This document shows, in pieces, positions 53,852 through 63,736 of a stretch of DNA of 64,000 bases (position 1 is the stretch's first letter; each line of letters starts with the position of its first letter). The position numbers and the translations under genes were made by a program. The notes beneath the pieces were generated by a model. That model was not told the DNA's origin, ran no database searches, and worked only from the letters and a program-made list of their open reading frames with translations. Source of the DNA: Chryseobacterium oleae (GTDB lineage: Bacteria > Bacteroidota > Bacteroidia > Flavobacteriales > Weeksellaceae). The DNA is taken from the NCBI RefSeq assembly GCF_900115055.1, contig NZ_FOVD01000008.1:62001-126000 (forward strand), read 5' to 3'.

Positions 53852-53896
53852 ATGCATCCGGCTGGATGCATAAGAAGAGTCTTATGATAAGACTCT
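53852..53896 (+). promoter_or_regulatory. tandem hairpins just upstream of the histidine kinase gene
   Basis: ATGCATCC-ggct-GGATGCAT (53852-53871) and AGAGTCTTA-tga-TAAGACTCT (53876-53896) are perfect stems 4 bases apart, 50 bases before the ATG. They have no T-tract, so control of translation or mRNA stability is more likely than termination. Confidence 0.5.
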
Positions 53897-53946
53897 AAAA
53901 TTTGACCATTGAATCTAATGGTACAGAAGAAGTAGAGAATAAAAGA

Positions 53947-55533
53947 ATGAAGCCCAATTTTAAACACATATTAGCTCAAAAGTCTATTTATATAGCGGCT
54001 TTATCGGCCTGTCTCATTGCGGTAGCTGCATTTGCGATTCTGAGCTTCCTCATTACCCGTGACAGCCGGAAAAACAATGAAGGATTTGCTAAGAAAACCT
54101 TTTTTCAAAAATATGAAACGCTGGAAAAAGAATTCAGAAATATAGAAGAATACCAGTACCTGTTGCGTGCCCTGATTCAGAAAGACGGTTTGAAAAACTA
54201 CAAAGAATATTCTTCCGTCTTAAATAATATGAACCGGAAAGAAAATCTAATGCCTTACAGTTGGTATTCCTACTACGATGCCACTTCCGGAAAATCTGTA
54301 AGCAACAGTAGTCTATCTGATGTGCTTACAAAGAAATCGGTAGAGGCAAGGTATACCAAAATTGAAAACAACAGGTCCGGACATTTCAGAGATTTCCTTA
54401 CCACACGCAAAGACACCACTTATTGGGTAAGTTATGACTCACTGGTGCTGCCGAAGAAAAATATCCTGTATTACGGTTCTGCGGTAAGCCTCAACGATCT
54501 TCACGAGTATTTCTCCAATATTGATAAAAGCCTGAACAATTATGCCTATGTTTTCACCAAAGAAGGCATTTGCATTTCCCATCCTGAAAAGAAGTATCTG
54601 GGAAGAAATATTTTTGATTTTACGGATGTTCAGCCCAAAGATACCATATGCAGTACAACAAAATCTGGCTATACAGAAGGAACCGGGGTTTCGGAATATC
54701 TTAATCTGGAGGTAACCCGTTTTGTAAAGCCTTTGAAAACGGATAATTTTGATGGGTATGCAGTCGTCAACCACGTCAATTTCCTGATTGATGAAAGTGT
54801 CAGCAATACGAAAATGTATACCGTTTATATTTTCCTGGCGGCTTTATTCCTGATCGTGACCGTTTTTATCCTGTTTCAGAGGGCTGCCAATATAGCTTAT
54901 CAGGAAAAAGAAAAGATACAATCTGAGAAAAATCTACTGTTGGTTGAGAATGAAAAAATGCATAGGGTAGAAGCCCTGCACCAGCTTCAGCAGCTTAAAA
55001 ACAATATCAATCCGCATTTCCTTTTCAACTCACTGAATTCCCTTTATATGCTCATCGGGATCAATAAAGACAATGCCCGGCGGTTTACCATGAATCTTTC
55101 TAAAATCTACAGGTATCTTATCGTGCCGCCTCAGGAAAACATCGTTCCGGTAGCCCAGGAAATTAAGTTCATCCAGCAGTATATGGAGCTTCTGAAAAGC
55201 AGGTTTGATGAAGAACTGACCTTTGATCTGATCATCCATAATCCCAAAAGTTTAGAAAAACGGATTCCATATCTGTCTCTTCAGTTGGTGGTGGAAAACG
55301 CTATTAAGCACAATATTGCAACCATAGATCATCCGTTGGACATTCTCATCACCGTGGAAGACGAAGGAATCATTGTAAAGAATACCTGGCAGCCCAAAAC
55401 AGATGAAGATGTACAGGGTGCCAAATTCGGAATTGATTATTTGAATCAGGTTTATGATTTTTTTAAAAAGAATTCTGTTAATATTTCCGTAGATGGTGAA
55501 TATTTCATATGCATTTTGCCTTTATTAGAATAA
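53947..55533 (+). CDS. LytS/YehU-type sensor histidine kinase
   Basis: About 528 residues, starting at ATG 53947 because the extra 15 residues from a TTG upstream precede no feature. Membrane helix 1 is about 13-37, a periplasmic Cache-like sensor about 40-290, membrane helix 2 about 292-314. Then comes a His_kinase domain (NPHFLFNSLNSL, phospho-accepting H357) and an ATPase domain with N-box VENAIKHN. This kinase type pairs with LytTR response regulators; one ends the cluster at 62972. The protease, SusC and SusD genes lie between them. Confidence 0.88.
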   Translation: MKPNFKHILAQKSIYIAALSACLIAVAAFAILSFLITRDSRKNNEGFAKKTFFQKYETLEKEFRNIEEYQYLLRALIQKDGLKNYKEYSSVLNNMNRKENLMPYSWYSYYDATSGKSVSNSSLSDVLTKKSVEARYTKIENNRSGHFRDFLTTRKDTTYWVSYDSLVLPKKNILYYGSAVSLNDLHEYFSNIDKSLNNYAYVFTKEGICISHPEKKYLGRNIFDFTDVQPKDTICSTTKSGYTEGTGVSEYLNLEVTRFVKPLKTDNFDGYAVVNHVNFLIDESVSNTKMYTVYIFLAALFLIVTVFILFQRAANIAYQEKEKIQSEKNLLLVENEKMHRVEALHQLQQLKNNINPHFLFNSLNSLYMLIGINKDNARRFTMNLSKIYRYLIVPPQENIVPVAQEIKFIQQYMELLKSRFDEELTFDLIIHNPKSLEKRIPYLSLQLVVENAIKHNIATIDHPLDILITVEDEGIIVKNTWQPKTDEDVQGAKFGIDYLNQVYDFFKKNSVNISVDGEYFICILPLLE

Positions 55534-55584
55534 AAAATGAAATCCATTCACTCCCGAAATACGTCCTCTCACTCCCTAACGCTG

Positions 55585-55613
55585 TTGATATTATTTCTTT
55601 CCGTATAGTTTTG
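55585..55613 (+). promoter_or_regulatory. promoter of the protease-susCD genes
   Basis: TTG (55585-55587), 18 bases, TAGTTTTG (55606-55613): good Bacteroidota promoter between the kinase and protease genes, so the protease-susCD transcript can be made separately from the kinase. Confidence 0.6.
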
Positions 55614-55645
55614 CGGGCTGAAACTGAGATATCTAATAATTTGGA

Positions 55646-58228
55646 ATGAATCGGACTATGGTAATGAAGAACTACAGACTTGCATTGTACTTAGGACTGG
55701 CATTAGCCTCACCGGCAGTACTGGCACAGAAAAAAGACACATTAAAAACAGATAAAGAAAAATCGGAGAAAACAGATACTTCATCAAAAAAAGCAAAGAA
55801 AATTGATGATCTGATTAAAAAAGGAACTTATAAAAAAGGCCTTTTCAACACCATTCAGGTAAAGACCGATGTGTATTTTGAAATCCCGGACAGCCTGATG
55901 GGACGTCAGTTTTTGGTGGTTAATAAACTGTCTCAGGTACCGATGCAGGTGAATGAAGCGGGACTAAACAAAGGAATGAACTACGAAAACAAAGTCATTT
56001 CCTTTCACCGCGATGCAGTAGCCAAAAAGGTGTGGGTAAAAACTGTGGTTCCGCAGGTATCATCGCCTAAAAATGATGTGATCACAAAATCTGTGAAAGA
56101 CAATTTTTCAGAATCTGTGATTGAGGTTTTTGATATTGAAGCCCAGAACAGCGACTCTACGTCTGTAGCCATTAAAGTGAATAAGATTTTTGACGGAAAT
56201 CAGAAAAGCTTTAATGATGTTTTGGCTAATGTAGGCCTTGGAGGATCTGTGAAGTCCAATCTTTCCTACATCGAAGGCGTAAAAACCTTTCCTCAGAACC
56301 TGGTTGTCAAATCCCAGCTGACCACATCCGTGAATGAAGGAGGAGTGGATCTGCCGGTAACTCTGGGCGTAACTACCAATCTGGTGTTGCTTTCCAAAGA
56401 ACCGATGCAGCCGAGAATTGGAGATGCAAGAGTTGGATTTTTCAGTGAAAAACATTGGGCATTCAACGACCGTCAGCAGAAAATGGATGAAAAACAGTTC
56501 ATCACCAGATGGCGTCTGGAACCTAAAGATGAAGATAAAGAAAAGTATTTGAGAGGCGAAATGGTAGAACCCAAAAAGCCGATTATTTATTATATAGACC
56601 CTGCGACGCCTATCCAGTGGCGTGAGAAGATTATTGCAGGTGTTTTCGACTGGCAGGCCGCTTTTGAAAAGGCAGGCTTTAAAAATGCAGTGATTGCAAA
56701 AATGCCTGATGAAAACGATAAAGACTTTGATATTGATGATGTAAGATATTCCGTGATTACCTACGTGGCTTCCCCAAAATCGAATGCGATGGGACCTTCT
56801 GTAGTAGATCCGAGAAGCGGTGAAATCATTGAATCGGATATTATCTGGTGGCACAATGTGATGACTTCTCTTCAGGAATGGATGAGAATTCAGACGGGAC
56901 CGATAGATGAAAAAGCGCGCGGAAATGTATTCAGCGACGAGCATATGGGCGAGGCGATCCGTTTTGTATCGTCACATGAAGTGGGGCATACTTTCGGACT
57001 GAAACACAATATGGGATCTTCCTTTGCTTTTCCTGTAGAATCTCTTCGTTCAAAGGAGTTTACAGATAAAATGGGTGGTACTGCGCCTTCCATTATGGAT
57101 TATGCGCGATACAATTACGTTGCACAGCCGGAAGACGGAGTAACCGCGATCACTCCAAAGATCGGAATTTACGATAAACATGCTATTGAATGGGGTTACC
57201 GTTGGTATCCTGATGCAGTATCAGAGAAAAAAGCGCTGAGAGATTTAATAGAAAAGCATGAAAATGATCCATTGTATTTCTATGGCGAGCAGCAAAGTTA
57301 TCTGGAAACCATCGATCCGCGTTCGCAGTCTGAAGATTTGGGAGATGATGCGATGAAGGCCAGCGAGTACGGAATGAAAAACTTAAGAATCGTTGCAGAC
57401 AACCTTCTGAAGTGGACCTATGAGGACGGAAAAACGTACACGGATGCAGGAAAGCTGTATATGGGTGCTATCGGGCAGTGGGATCTGTACACAGGTCATG
57501 TGATGGCGAATGTAGGAGGAATTTATCTGGATAATACAGTGTTCGGCAGCAAGAAAAAAGCTTATGAAGCGGTACCTGCAGAAATTCAGAAAAGAGCGGT
57601 TGATTATTTGGTTAAAAACTCAATCAATCTTCCGGAGTGGTTGTTTTTCAACCCGATTACTGAGAAAACGTATTCTGTGAAAAACTCCCCGATGGGGCCA
57701 TTTGAGCAGACGCCGTACACCTTAGCAAGAGGAATGCAGTATGCCAATATCTATTCCCTGCTGATGGATGACAGACTTCTGAGAATGATTGAAAACCAGT
57801 TGAAAAATGAAGTTTCAGGTTCGAAGGAAGAGATCTACACCGTGGAAGATTTATTCGACCAGCTTCGTGGATCGGTTTTCAGTAAAAAAGGAAGCCTGAC
57901 GATTCTTGAAAAGATGACGCAGAAAAACTATGTAGATGCCTTGATTGTTTCCGTGAATAAATTATTTGAAAAAACGGCAGTGAAAGCCTTAAAGGTGGAA
58001 AATACACTGAACATTCCGATGATCTGTAATTTCCATGAAGAAGACCACGGTCTGAGGAATATCAACTACTCATCCATGAAAAGAGTATCTGAAGTTACTA
58101 CCTACAAAAGGGCAGAACTACAGAAAATATTGAACCTATTAAATAAAAGTAAGAATAAAGGAGATGAAGCTTCCAGGGCTCATTATGCAGACTTGATCAT
58201 CCGAATAAAAGAGGCTTTAAATAAATAA
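55646..58228 (+). CDS. zinc-dependent metalloprotease (DUF5117/DUF4953 type)
   Basis: 860 residues with a signal peptide (LALYLGLALASPAVLAQ); other in-frame ATGs at 55658 and 55664 are possible starts. HEVGHTFGLKH (H444, E445, H448) is the zinc site of this Bacteroidota family, with N-terminal DUF5117/5118-like and C-terminal DUF4953-like regions. It is probably periplasmic or surface-anchored and may trim peptides for the SusC/SusD importer. susC starts 6 bases after its stop. Confidence 0.85.
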   Translation: MNRTMVMKNYRLALYLGLALASPAVLAQKKDTLKTDKEKSEKTDTSSKKAKKIDDLIKKGTYKKGLFNTIQVKTDVYFEIPDSLMGRQFLVVNKLSQVPMQVNEAGLNKGMNYENKVISFHRDAVAKKVWVKTVVPQVSSPKNDVITKSVKDNFSESVIEVFDIEAQNSDSTSVAIKVNKIFDGNQKSFNDVLANVGLGGSVKSNLSYIEGVKTFPQNLVVKSQLTTSVNEGGVDLPVTLGVTTNLVLLSKEPMQPRIGDARVGFFSEKHWAFNDRQQKMDEKQFITRWRLEPKDEDKEKYLRGEMVEPKKPIIYYIDPATPIQWREKIIAGVFDWQAAFEKAGFKNAVIAKMPDENDKDFDIDDVRYSVITYVASPKSNAMGPSVVDPRSGEIIESDIIWWHNVMTSLQEWMRIQTGPIDEKARGNVFSDEHMGEAIRFVSSHEVGHTFGLKHNMGSSFAFPVESLRSKEFTDKMGGTAPSIMDYARYNYVAQPEDGVTAITPKIGIYDKHAIEWGYRWYPDAVSEKKALRDLIEKHENDPLYFYGEQQSYLETIDPRSQSEDLGDDAMKASEYGMKNLRIVADNLLKWTYEDGKTYTDAGKLYMGAIGQWDLYTGHVMANVGGIYLDNTVFGSKKKAYEAVPAEIQKRAVDYLVKNSINLPEWLFFNPITEKTYSVKNSPMGPFEQTPYTLARGMQYANIYSLLMDDRLLRMIENQLKNEVSGSKEEIYTVEDLFDQLRGSVFSKKGSLTILEKMTQKNYVDALIVSVNKLFEKTAVKALKVENTLNIPMICNFHEEDHGLRNINYSSMKRVSEVTTYKRAELQKILNLLNKSKNKGDEASRAHYADLIIRIKEALNK

Positions 58229-58234
58229 TCAGCT

Positions 58235-61200
58235 ATGAAAAAAACTCTAATACTTTTACCTCTTTTGGCGGCTCAGATAGCATTGGCCCAGGAAAAGAAA
58301 ACCATTACCGGAAAAATAGAAGACGGAAATACAGCGACAGTGATTTCCGGAGCTACGGTGAAGATAGAAACCCAGTCCGTTTCTACAAAAACAGATCTGG
58401 TAGGCATTATTGAAAGTGTATCTGTAGGAACAGTAACCGACAGTAACGGAAAATTTATACTGGAAATTCCTGCAGACACCAAATCTGTGCTGGTGAGTTA
58501 TCCGGGCTATGAGTCCAGGGTAATTCAGATCAGTGAAGGGCAGACCAATTATACGGTAAGACTGATTCCTGAGGTTTCAGACAAAAATAAAATCCAGGAG
58601 GTCATCATTACCGGATATCAGAAAATTGAAAAACGTAAGCAGACTTCAGCCGTTACTACGGTGAAAATGGATAATATCAACCAGGCTGGTGTTGCCAGTG
58701 TAGACCAGATGATGGCGGGACAGATCGCCGGAGTAGTGGTGACGCCCGAAACCGGAGCTCCCGGAAGCCCTGCAAAAATCAGAATAAGAGGTACGGCTTC
58801 TCTTTCAGGTCCGCAGGATCCGCTTTGGGTAGTGGATGGTCTTCCTTTAGAGGGAAATGACGTTCCCAACTTCAGCGATAAAGACGATATAGACCAGCTC
58901 CAGAATTTTTCTATTGCAGGTTTAAACCCTAATGATATTGAGGATATCACCATTTTAAAAGATGCTGCGGCGACTGCTATTTATGGAGCCAGAGCTGCTA
59001 ACGGGGTGATCTCTATTACTACCAAAAAAGGAAAAAAAGGAAGTATGAGAATCAATTTCTCAGCAGATACTTTTGTAACCTCCCGCCCGGATTTTGACAA
59101 GCTTAATCTTCTGAATGCCTCTGAAAAAGTGGATATGGAATTAATGCTTGCCAGCCGTGCAGATTTAACCTACCGTGCAGACAAAGGGGAAGTGATGAGA
59201 ATTCTAACGAAAAACGGACAGCTGGATGCGTACAGAAGCGGAGGTCTGGGCGCGTTGAATTCAATGACGCGCCAGCAGTTGGATGGCTTAAGAAACAATA
59301 GCACAGACTGGGGGAAATTATTGTACAGAAATGCCATTAATAAGCAGTATGGATTAAGTGTTTCCGGAGGAAGTGACCGTTCAGACTACTATTTCTCTTT
59401 GGGATATTATGACGAGCAGGGAACAACGATCGGGACAGGTTTCGAACGTTATAACCTGACGTTAAAAAACAATTATAAACTAAGTGATAAGTTAAATGCA
59501 GGAATCTCTATTTTCGGGACCAACAGTGAACGTACATCGTTTGTAACGGATGCTGATGCTTCTATTAACCCTATCAATTATTCAAGAAATGCCAATCCTT
59601 ATCTGAGTCCGTACAATGCAGACGGAACGTACAGATATGATCAGGATATCGATGGTTTGAGAGATGCCTATGTGCCTTTCAACTTCTTAGAGGAAAGAGA
59701 AAATACAAACTATACCCTAAAGAACCGTTCAATAAAAGGGATATTGGATTTAGAGTATAAAATTACCAAAGATCTGAAGATTACGTCTCAGTTCGGGATG
59801 CAGTATGACAGCAACAAGACAGAAAAATTTGCCGCTGAAAATACGTATTCTACCCGAAAAATGAAAGAAGGAACGCGTTATTATAAAGATGGAGCATTCC
59901 GTTATTTCCTTCCTGCCGGAGGGGTAAAACAAAACTGGGATAATGAATTTTTCCAGTACAACTGGAAATTACAGGCAGCCTACAGTACAAAAATCAATTC
60001 AAAACATGAAATTGATTTGATGGCCGGATCAGAAATCCGAAGAACGAATGACAATACAACACTGACCAGAGCTTTCGGGTATAACAGCATGACAAGAACC
60101 GGGACACCTATCGTTTTCCCAAGTTCAAATTTTGCCGGAGATAAGAAATATGAAACCTACCGTGAAATGGCACCTGTTGAAAATGCCTATGCATCCATGT
60201 TTGCAACGGCTTCTTATACTTTCGATCAGAAATATACGTTCTTCGGAAGTGTGAGATATGACGGAACCAATTTATTCGGGGTGAATAAAAAATACAAATA
60301 CCTGCCGATATGGGCTGTTTCAGGTTCATGGCTGGTAACGAAGGAAAACTTCATGAAGGACCTTACGGCTATTTCTAACCTTAGACTAAGAGCTTCTTAT
60401 GGTCTGCAGGGAAATATAGACCGTAACACGTCACCGTTCTTTATCGGGGAATACAAGGAGACTACTATTCTTCCGGGAAATAAAGAGAATATCATTAACG
60501 TAATCAGTCCTCCAAACGATAAACTTCGTTGGGAAAAAACAACCAACGTTAACTTTGGTCTTGATCTGGGAATGCTGAAAAACCGTGTGAATCTTACCGC
60601 GGATATCTACAACAGAAAAGGAACAGATATGATCAGTATGAAAGAAACGCCACTCGAAACCGGGTTTGAATATACGATGATGAACTGGGGAAGCTTGACC
60701 AACAAAGGTTTCGAACTGGCGCTATCGACAAGAAACATCGATAAGGAAAATTTCAAATGGAATACGACCATCAACTTTGCGCACAACAAGAGCAATGTAT
60801 TGAGCGAGCAGCCTCGTAACAACGCGTTGCTTCCTTCAAGAGAAGGCCTTCCTGTGAATGCTGTTTTTGCTTTAAAAACAGCCGGAATGGATGAAAACGG
60901 AAATCCGATGTTCTGGAAAGGAAATGAAAAGGTAAAGGCCGAAGAATTCTTCAAACTGTACGATGTATATGCAGACTTCCTTCCGGGGCAGCTTGTGGAT
61001 ACTAAACTTTCCAACGAGGAGCTGAGAAATCTCTTCACGTATGTAGGAGACAGAGATCCAAAATTTACCGGAGGTATCATCAATACATTCAAAATACACA
61101 GCTTTGATCTGACGGTTTCTGCCGCTTTCAATTTTAAACAGACGGTAATGAGAACTCCTTCTTACCGTGGAATGGATCTGGACAGAGGAAGAAATTATAC

Positions 61201-61564
61201 CAAAGATATCTACGAAGCAGGAACTACACTTCCGGGAATCACCAGTGCCGATATGGAAAGCAATTCGGGATGGATGGCCAATAAATGGTTCGCGGACAAC
61301 CGTTCCAATGCTTACAGCCTGCTTGATGTATGGGCAAAGGAGATCAGCTATGTAAGAATCAGCAGCATCCGTTTAGGATATACACTGCCTAAAGAATTTA
61401 CCAGCCCTATGGGAATCAGCAGTCTGAGACTGAGTGTTGAAGGACGTAACCTGTTTGTGTTCAGTAACGGGTACAAAGGCTATTTTGATCCGGAAACCTA
61501 TGGTAATATTTATGCACAGCCCATTGCCAAATCCGTGACAGTAGGATTTAATGTTTCTTTTTAA
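58235..61564 (+). CDS. SusC/RagA family TonB-linked outer-membrane protein
   Basis: 1109 residues. Signal peptide ending ALAQ, then a carboxypeptidase-like domain (about 25-110), TonB-dependent plug (GAPGSPAKIRIRGTASLSG; ILKDAAATAIYGARAANGVI near 245) and a large barrel ending in aromatic VGFNVSF. The N-terminal domain is longer than usual by an inserted repeat-like stretch (about 45-75). With SusD it forms a lidded importer; an adjacent protease suggests oligopeptides. Confidence 0.92.
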   Translation: MKKTLILLPLLAAQIALAQEKKTITGKIEDGNTATVISGATVKIETQSVSTKTDLVGIIESVSVGTVTDSNGKFILEIPADTKSVLVSYPGYESRVIQISEGQTNYTVRLIPEVSDKNKIQEVIITGYQKIEKRKQTSAVTTVKMDNINQAGVASVDQMMAGQIAGVVVTPETGAPGSPAKIRIRGTASLSGPQDPLWVVDGLPLEGNDVPNFSDKDDIDQLQNFSIAGLNPNDIEDITILKDAAATAIYGARAANGVISITTKKGKKGSMRINFSADTFVTSRPDFDKLNLLNASEKVDMELMLASRADLTYRADKGEVMRILTKNGQLDAYRSGGLGALNSMTRQQLDGLRNNSTDWGKLLYRNAINKQYGLSVSGGSDRSDYYFSLGYYDEQGTTIGTGFERYNLTLKNNYKLSDKLNAGISIFGTNSERTSFVTDADASINPINYSRNANPYLSPYNADGTYRYDQDIDGLRDAYVPFNFLEERENTNYTLKNRSIKGILDLEYKITKDLKITSQFGMQYDSNKTEKFAAENTYSTRKMKEGTRYYKDGAFRYFLPAGGVKQNWDNEFFQYNWKLQAAYSTKINSKHEIDLMAGSEIRRTNDNTTLTRAFGYNSMTRTGTPIVFPSSNFAGDKKYETYREMAPVENAYASMFATASYTFDQKYTFFGSVRYDGTNLFGVNKKYKYLPIWAVSGSWLVTKENFMKDLTAISNLRLRASYGLQGNIDRNTSPFFIGEYKETTILPGNKENIINVISPPNDKLRWEKTTNVNFGLDLGMLKNRVNLTADIYNRKGTDMISMKETPLETGFEYTMMNWGSLTNKGFELALSTRNIDKENFKWNTTINFAHNKSNVLSEQPRNNALLPSREGLPVNAVFALKTAGMDENGNPMFWKGNEKVKAEEFFKLYDVYADFLPGQLVDTKLSNEELRNLFTYVGDRDPKFTGGIINTFKIHSFDLTVSAAFNFKQTVMRTPSYRGMDLDRGRNYTKDIYEAGTTLPGITSADMESNSGWMANKWFADNRSNAYSLLDVWAKEISYVRISSIRLGYTLPKEFTSPMGISSLRLSVEGRNLFVFSNGYKGYFDPETYGNIYAQPIAKSVTVGFNVSF

Positions 61565-61577
61565 AACTTGAAAAAAA

Positions 61578-62897
61578 ATGAGAAAAATTACAACATTCAT
61601 TGCGATCGCAGCCTTAAGCTTTTCCAGTATCGGATGTGACCGTTTTTTAGATATTCAGCCTGAAGGGAAAATTATCCCGATGAACGTAGAGGATTACCGC
61701 AAAGTGCTTACATCAGCCTATTCTCAATATCCGGTGCACAAATCTTTGACCGCTCTGAGAACAGATGAGCTTACGATAGATGAAACCCTGAATGAATTTA
61801 ATGTCTACCGCGAAATAGCGATGTGGAAAGATTCAAACAACGATCAGGCCACAGCTGAGTTCCCATGGGTAACTTTTTATTCCGTAAACTTTTATCTGAA
61901 TCAGGTGATCAACGAAGGAAGCAAGACCATGGCAGATTCTCCTGAAAAGAATCAGATTCTGGCAGAAGCTTATGCGCTTCGTGCCTACTTATATTTTGAT
62001 TTGGTTAATTTGTACGGGAAGCCTTATAACAGTGCAACAGCTGCAACAGACAGAGGAGTGCCGATCAGCCTTGAAATTGATCTTGAGCAGGTATTGAAAC
62101 CTTCTTCTGTACAGGCAGTATACGATCAGGTGCATGCAGATATGGCAAAGGCAGAAGGACTGATGGTAGAGGAGAAGCAGCCGGCCGGAATCAATTACAG
62201 ATTCTCAAAGATAGCCCTGAAGGCATTTCAGGCGAGAACCGCTCTTTATCAAAACGACTGGAACAAGGCCTTAAGCTATGCACAACAGGTGATTGCAGTG
62301 AAAGGAGAATTAAGCAATCTAAACACAACACCTACTGCGCCTAATCATTATGCTTCGGTAGAATCTATTTTAGCTTTGGATAATGCCCTGAATATTGCCG
62401 TGCAGAACGTATCTTATGCGTCCCCGGAACTGACTTCAAAATATAATACCACAACAGATAAAAGATTTAGTCTTTATTTTGAAAAGAACGGAAGCAAATA
62501 CAAAGTGATCAAAGGAGGAACTACAGATTTCAGAGTGTCTTTCAGAACAGCGGAGATGTATTTTATACAGTCTGAGGCATTATTAAAATTGAACAGACTG
62601 AGTGAGGCTAAAGAAGCAATCCTTAAAGTCCTGAAGAACAGATACACACCTGACGGATATATCACCGTTCAAAACCAGATCAACCCAATGAACACTTCAG
62701 ATTTTATGAGTTTTATTCTTGAGGAAAGGTTCAGAGAATTTGCTCTGGAAGGCCACCGCTGGATGGATTTAAGAAGAGCAGATCAGAAAAAAATCATTCA
62801 TAATGTGAATGGTACAGACTATATTCTTCAGCAGAATGATGTGAGATATACCATAGAATTTCCAATGAGTGCCAAGAAGAATAACCCTCTTTTATAA
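61578..62897 (+). CDS. SusD/RagB family lipoprotein
   Basis: 439 residues, lipoprotein signal with SSIGC (C20), then helical TPR-like SusD fold: AEAYALRAYLYFDLVNLYGKPY (about 136-157) and the C-terminal LEERFREFALEGHRWMDLRR. It is somewhat shorter than the typical 500 residues. It is the substrate-binding lid of the SusC partner 13 bp upstream. Confidence 0.92.
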   Translation: MRKITTFIAIAALSFSSIGCDRFLDIQPEGKIIPMNVEDYRKVLTSAYSQYPVHKSLTALRTDELTIDETLNEFNVYREIAMWKDSNNDQATAEFPWVTFYSVNFYLNQVINEGSKTMADSPEKNQILAEAYALRAYLYFDLVNLYGKPYNSATAATDRGVPISLEIDLEQVLKPSSVQAVYDQVHADMAKAEGLMVEEKQPAGINYRFSKIALKAFQARTALYQNDWNKALSYAQQVIAVKGELSNLNTTPTAPNHYASVESILALDNALNIAVQNVSYASPELTSKYNTTTDKRFSLYFEKNGSKYKVIKGGTTDFRVSFRTAEMYFIQSEALLKLNRLSEAKEAILKVLKNRYTPDGYITVQNQINPMNTSDFMSFILEERFREFALEGHRWMDLRRADQKKIIHNVNGTDYILQQNDVRYTIEFPMSAKKNNPLL

Positions 62898-62919
62898 GCA
62901 TTCATATAAACAACCTCTG

Positions 62920-62955
62920 AAACCGCTTGAACGTAATAGTTTTAGCGGTTTTTTT
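62920..62955 (+). terminator. terminator after susD
   Basis: AAACCGCT (62920-62927), 16-base loop, AGCGGTTT (62944-62951) and a run of T to 62955. It separates susD from the response-regulator gene. Confidence 0.75.
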
Positions 62956-62956
62956 G

Positions 62957-62964
62957 TACTTTTG
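62957..62964 (+). promoter_or_regulatory. -7 box of the response-regulator gene
   Basis: TACTTTTG matches TANNTTTG and ends 7 bases before the ATG, suggesting an almost leaderless mRNA. It follows directly after the susD terminator. Confidence 0.5.
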
Positions 62965-62971
62965 TAATGTT

Positions 62972-63736
62972 ATGAAAATTGCCATTATAGAAGACGAATT
63001 GCTGGCTGTGAATTATCTCAGAAACCTGTTGGACCAGCAAAGCATCGTCCCTGTGACGGAGATGGTGATTCTGCGTTCAAAAAAACAGGCCATAGACTTC
63101 TTCGAAAACCATTCAGCGGATCTTATCTTTATGGATATTCATCTCGGAGACGGAATGAGTCTGGAGATTTTTGAATCTGTGGAACTGTTCACGCCCATTA
63201 TTTTCATAACCGCTTTTGACGAATATGCCATGAGAGTATTCAGGCATTTCACGATAGATTACCTTCTGAAACCCTTTGAAGAAGAGGATTTGCATAAAGC
63301 ATTACAGAAATTCATTTCCATCAGGTCCAATTACGACCCCGAACCTGTCCTGAAATCAATGTCTTCATTACGTCAGGCGGATAGCCCTGATGTGATGAAA
63401 CGTTTTATGGTGCGTGACGGGAATAAACTGAAATCAATTGATGAAGACCATACAGCCTATTTTTTCGCTTCCGGAAAATACCTTTTTCTGACAACAACGG
63501 ACAACCAGACCTATATTTATGATGATACGATTAAAGATGTCATCCATAAACTGAACCCACAGCTTTTCTTCAAAATCAACCGTAAATTTATCATCAATAA
63601 AAATGCAATTGTGGAGATCATCAAACATTCCAGCCAGAAAGTAGAACTGAAACTGTCGCCTGCCCCTGAAATCAATTCAGATGTATTCATCAGCAAAAGA
63701 CAGATCACGGAATGTTTAAGCTGGCTGAAAAGCTGA
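62972..63736 (+). CDS. LytTR family response regulator
   Basis: 254 residues from MKIAIIED; the frame extends 15 codons upstream but those overlap the promoter. Receiver domain 1-115 has D8, phospho-accepting D55 (MDIHLGD) and K100 (LLKPFEEED). The LytTR DNA-binding domain is about 150-250 (VRDGNKLKSIDEDHTAYFFA, FFKINRKFIINKNAI). It is the natural partner of the LytS-type kinase at 53947 and may regulate the protease-susCD genes. Confidence 0.92.
   Translation: MKIAIIEDELLAVNYLRNLLDQQSIVPVTEMVILRSKKQAIDFFENHSADLIFMDIHLGDGMSLEIFESVELFTPIIFITAFDEYAMRVFRHFTIDYLLKPFEEEDLHKALQKFISIRSNYDPEPVLKSMSSLRQADSPDVMKRFMVRDGNKLKSIDEDHTAYFFASGKYLFLTTTDNQTYIYDDTIKDVIHKLNPQLFFKINRKFIINKNAIVEIIKHSSQKVELKLSPAPEINSDVFISKRQITECLSWLKS

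Noticed and set aside
56108..56944. 278-codon open frame on the minus strand
   Set aside because: Lies fully inside the metalloprotease gene; composition is that of an antisense shadow and no motif or signal is seen.
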